Below, one piece after another: positions 32,101-32,848 of a stretch of 32,848 nucleotides of DNA. The translations under genes were made by a program, and so were the position numbers. The notes under the pieces were generated by a model. The model was not told the DNA's origin, made no database searches, and saw nothing but the letters and a program-made list of their open reading frames with translations. The stretch's first letter is position 1, and each line of letters begins with the position of its first letter. This DNA comes from Clostridia bacterium (lineage in GTDB: Bacteria; Bacillota; Clostridia; Christensenellales; CAG-138), in assembly GCA_017554455.1 (NCBI GenBank), contig JAFZIH010000105.1, positions 1 through 32,848 on the forward strand. Direction: 5' to 3'.

Positions 32101-32848
32101 TGTCACGAAGGACGACGCAGAGGCGGACGACTACAAGTACGCGGAAGGCGAAACCGTAACCTTCACGATTACGGTCAAGAACATCTACAATAAGGAAGTC
32201 ACGATCACCCTCACCGAGATCAATGGCGTGACGCTTGCGCAGGATACGTTTGAGAACGTAGCGGCAGGCGAAACGGTCACCACCACGGCGACCTACGTCA
32301 TCAAGCCGGACGATATGGCGACGGGCAGCTTCAAGAACACTGTCACCGCGACGCTGAATGAAAAGACTTACGAAGCGAGCGATACGGTATACACCGAAGA
32401 GATCGACGCGTCGATCGAAGTAACGAAGACGGCGTCGAAGACGACGGATGCAGCAGCCGGTGAGACGATTACCTACACGGTGGTTGTGAAGAACACGGGC
32501 AATGCTACGGTAAGCGGCATTACTCTGGACGATACGCTTGTGACGCTGACGGGCGATAACGCGGAAGCGTTCGACCTGGCGCCGGAAGGCACGAAGACGA
32601 TCACGTACACCTACACCGTCACGCAGGAAGACTTCGACGCAGGCAAGGTAGACAACAAGGTCACTGCGATCGGTAAAGATCCGAAGAACAACGACGTAAC
32701 CGACGATGCAGAGGCGACGGTCACGATGGGTGAGACGTCTGCAGAGCTGAGCATTACGAAGAGCGCGGATCCGAAGACGAACGCAGAAGTCGGCACGGAA
32801 GTGACGTACACGGTGGTCGTAACGAACACGGGCGACGTCAAGGTGAAC
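26138..32848 (+). CDS. Giant secreted surface protein with InlB B-repeats and DUF11-like stalk (cut at right edge)
   Basis: An open frame of 2237 codons without a stop. ATG 26138 has GGAGG 9 nt upstream. In order: signal peptide (1-33, WAIIVSIIMVLQLLPLATIA); acidic spacer; 9-residue PEEPAEPxN repeats (about 89-156); a beta domain with RAFIGWY; and a region common in clostridial surface proteins (about 233-365, VDITFYDANGNKIEP). At least seven Listeria-Bacteroides (InlB B) repeats ending GYxFxGWY...LYAxW follow (about 560-1810). An insert of the type YYITGAFCGWTEPG...WYRS (about 1519-1620) resembles a carbohydrate-binding module. An MBG-like domain (about 1885-1980) is followed by three DUF11-like stalk repeats, EVTKTASKTT...YTVVVKNTG (1986 onward). 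A cell-wall anchor is expected beyond the edge. The function is probably adhesion or envelope structure. Confidence 0.88.
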   Translation, partial: MSKLNRILFGRRTWAIIVSIIMVLQLLPLATIADNAEGNADAVDVVAVESNEVGVDEVGFKPSRGNDDGDVGGGALIGDLPTDPTLPADPEEPAEPANPEEPAEPENPEEPAEPANPEEPAEPANPEEPAEPANPEEPAQPENPEEPAQPENPDKPVIEIYFPVTFVDKDGKVLVRKSVLAGTAIGELPEAPAVEGRAFIGWYADNGTPVYATTLVKGIMRIEPKYAGDEVPQTEMPAQTFNGTASNGVSVNASAPAGVFPAGTKMVLTGISDAEALELAKKAVGSKAVDAVAVDITFYDANGNKIEPKDENKVRVSINAGRQLLGDSFSVWHEGASGSMSLMGSATPNGADFETGSFSIYIVAGTEEDMRLTVYFHRYGETNPVMQQINERQLDKIEQYIYDPGANTPSDGFFKGWTKDPNYTAETEGMTIQGVRDDITEILTDPEHPVVEGSGNDEVHYYAMVFESYVITYLDEEGIIIKNDQVLFPYGTAETHTYEVNLPYVPKSAYDASTGASREFGGWQQLLPEVQGQTVIYQNGETINPLTGDITLGATINTGYWLIFNANLTNASFTVPVFAPFVNNQAGAPSSVPEDPTCPGYTFEGWYTEDASSANDGTVAGTLFDFTQPMTNTITVYGKWTRNAQARYSVIIWQQSLEGGNNYDYKETVKIEDATVGESTYPVYSGSNSTGQYFVIATDAAGEYGYVAYLTGSSALTEYKGFHVGSIDDAKTVAADNTTVINVYCDRNEHTLTFRYNANGTVYKTITALYGQNIKDNFPISVNGNTSYRWEPQNGSTFNEVLVYIDVMPDEDVTFYRNSSNASTKTIHYMVEALPGETPTRTYNGTGFVEYKAVEANYNFFTEAEDYIKLDGYIKGTDSSLSTTYQPQAYNNTDGNYPVNNPNYTGSGCWGSNGNNSTRRHVFVYYLRKEYEIKYEDGTFFDLTWDNGQKYVPLVEQPTRQDIDTKDDIKYQTDISGDTYNFTPTQSKFVFAGWYKDVGCNEPYTFGTMPSHNFKLYAKWVTKVYKVNLVPNDSTDDPIRYVDTNQSEHFYVDVNEKIADMSGAERNYWELVGWFTDEEFTHSYDFAVIPINDSYIAQYGDPNYRESDWIATQGQITLYARWRNKLVGSDGINVVYDISEGGAGDAPTDTGNYVDLAQAIAAGACESAEPDNYVFSHWEVQHWDGSAYVPSGVNVYPSETFEVKIDDSKIVNTDTNEVVPRSQYQSLDPNAHYTYTVVLKARFTEKEKPMDTFIHWYDNLGGLYHTSDGIKINEATAIPSAPERTGYLFKGWIRGYEEDGETTTLTDLYIYYNNGKYYSDEGFSNEVSQVAADEHLVGDGTKHHAMFAKWEPITYTVHFDANGGSGTQMDDQEFTYDVAQNLSENTYTRDGYTFLGWATTADGSKEYDDTESVKNLTTTNGDVVNLYAVWAQDEYKAIFHQNYEGASPEPYVTQTGLHYGDHVTDPVYPEREGEPTCDYIFYGWYTEPECTHQWNVATDTIPLMDPPRELHLYAKWVKEEYYITGAFCGWTEPGNMVPENALILTKNGEGEWIRTGTDWSENGQFKVVRTRDGEIQEWYRSDSQNYVVDKDHVGPSTTYFHPSGNGGTLGWEYSHIHVELPHPITISVIREDEGTTGSVTVSGTISGTAGDETIAAKDFTVANPDVLTNADWKTGVEIELQIADGYVQVDDITGWRTNYPDTSVAVSNNSFTMPDGAVTLQIKIRPITYTVHFDKNEGTGEQMADQTFTYDVAQNLNANTYTREGYTFAGWNTEADGSGTPYADEADFTNKSTTDGDEITLYAQWSVNPYDYVIHYYLKGTEIRVADDTTGSADFGATVDVPTGNPTFNDTFSAFDLTRDSSNPETSITIKTEGNVIIVYYTIDLTITANDQTYPYNGNPQGEDNATYTAAADIAEKVTVEGLYGSDTLASITLDGQETLVGEYENKIVPSAAVVHNVDGEVPSYYTSTVTYVPGKLTITEPTDPELVVTKDDAEADDYKYAEGETVTFTITVKNIYNKEVTITLTEINGVTLAQDTFENVAAGETVTTTATYVIKPDDMATGSFKNTVTATLNEKTYEASDTVYTEEIDASIEVTKTASKTTDAAAGETITYTVVVKNTGNATVSGITLDDTLVTLTGDNAEAFDLAPEGTKTITYTYTVTQEDFDAGKVDNKVTAIGKDPKNNDVTDDAEATVTMGETSAELSITKSADPKTNAEVGTEVTYTVVVTNTGDVKVN
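26402..26605 (+). repeat. 27-nt tandem repeat encoding PEEPAEPxN
   Basis: Six full units of 27 nt (starting at 26420, 26447, 26474, 26501, 26528 and 26555) plus partial units at both ends. Units differ at one to four bases, with the GAG/CAG and GCA/GAG codons varying. They form a rigid acidic proline-rich spacer after the signal peptide. Confidence 0.92.
30194..30430 (+). repeat. InlB B-repeat copy A
   Basis: Encodes TYTVHFDANGG ... YTFLGWATTADGS ... LYAVWA, about 79 residues. It is close in sequence to the copy at 31316-31555, sharing TFTYDVAQNL-type and TYTRxGYTF segments, which points to internal duplication. Confidence 0.85.
30690..31000 (+). other. Possible carbohydrate-binding-like domain inside the giant protein
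   Basis: Residues about 1519-1620 read YYITGAFCGW ... NGEGEW ... GQFKVVRTRDG ... EWYRSD ... and look like the starch/glucan-binding beta-sandwich modules in which YxVxGxFNxW opens the domain and FKVV...WY lies in the middle. It stands between two InlB repeats and differs from them in composition. The call rests on pattern resemblance only. Confidence 0.4.
31316..31555 (+). repeat. InlB B-repeat copy B
   Basis: Encodes TYTVHFDKNEG ... YTFAGWNTEADGS ... LYAQWS. It is the closest relative of copy A at 30194-30430, separated by the CBM-like insert and a short unassigned segment. Confidence 0.85.

Overview
The window looks like a chromosomal stretch of an endospore-forming, anaerobic, GC-rich Firmicute of the Clostridia type. 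The evidence is a full-length Spo0A, a SpoIIQ-like M23 protein, the Firmicute-type glgBCDA operon with the non-catalytic GlgD partner, CIRCE/HrcA-type heat-shock control, a chromosomal ParABS locus with a perfect parS, and an aldo/keto reductase carrying two 4Fe-4S motifs. I do not assign a genus.

Layout. 1-6.6 kb: asparaginyl-tRNA synthetase (cut at the left edge), a YugP-type membrane zinc protease, a 4Fe-4S aldo/keto reductase, an intergenic cluster of DnaA boxes, a membrane-anchored leucine-rich-repeat protein, spo0A, an hsp20 gene under a CIRCE operator, and a small two-helix membrane protein. 6.8-11.9 kb: an XRE-TPR regulator, an AraC/GyrI-GNAT operon, then a PT-linker surface protein whose 3' end overlaps an mscS-type channel gene. 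12-18 kb: leuS, a divergent Lgt-like gene with an Ala/Glu-rich tail, and two M23-type proteins of sporulation character, one with an intact zinc site and one degenerate. 18-23.8 kb: a tight glgB-glgC-glgD-glgA glycogen operon. 23.8-25.6 kb: terminator, two parS sites, parA and parB. 25.6-32.8 kb: a 517-bp intergenic region, then a secreted protein of at least 2237 residues made of InlB-type B repeats, a possible carbohydrate-binding insert and DUF11-like stalk repeats. It runs off the right edge.

How it fits together. GlgC makes ADP-glucose, with GlgD as its likely partner subunit. GlgA elongates and GlgB branches the glucan; no phosphorylase or debranching gene is present. Spo0A and the M23 pair belong to sporulation. 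ParABS and the DnaA-box cluster suggest the window lies fairly close to the chromosome origin, although no dnaA, dnaN, gidB or rpmH is seen. Four extracytoplasmic proteins share a design of membrane anchor, Pro/Thr-rich linker and outer domain, with in-frame tandem DNA repeats in the linkers of two of them.

I found no tRNA, rRNA, CRISPR array, insertion sequence or phage gene. Nothing here amounts to a clearly new multi-gene system. The best leads are the DnaA-box cluster, the parS pair behind glgA, the sigma-F-like promoter with the M23 pair, the Lgt-like protein with its tail, and the architecture of the giant surface protein.
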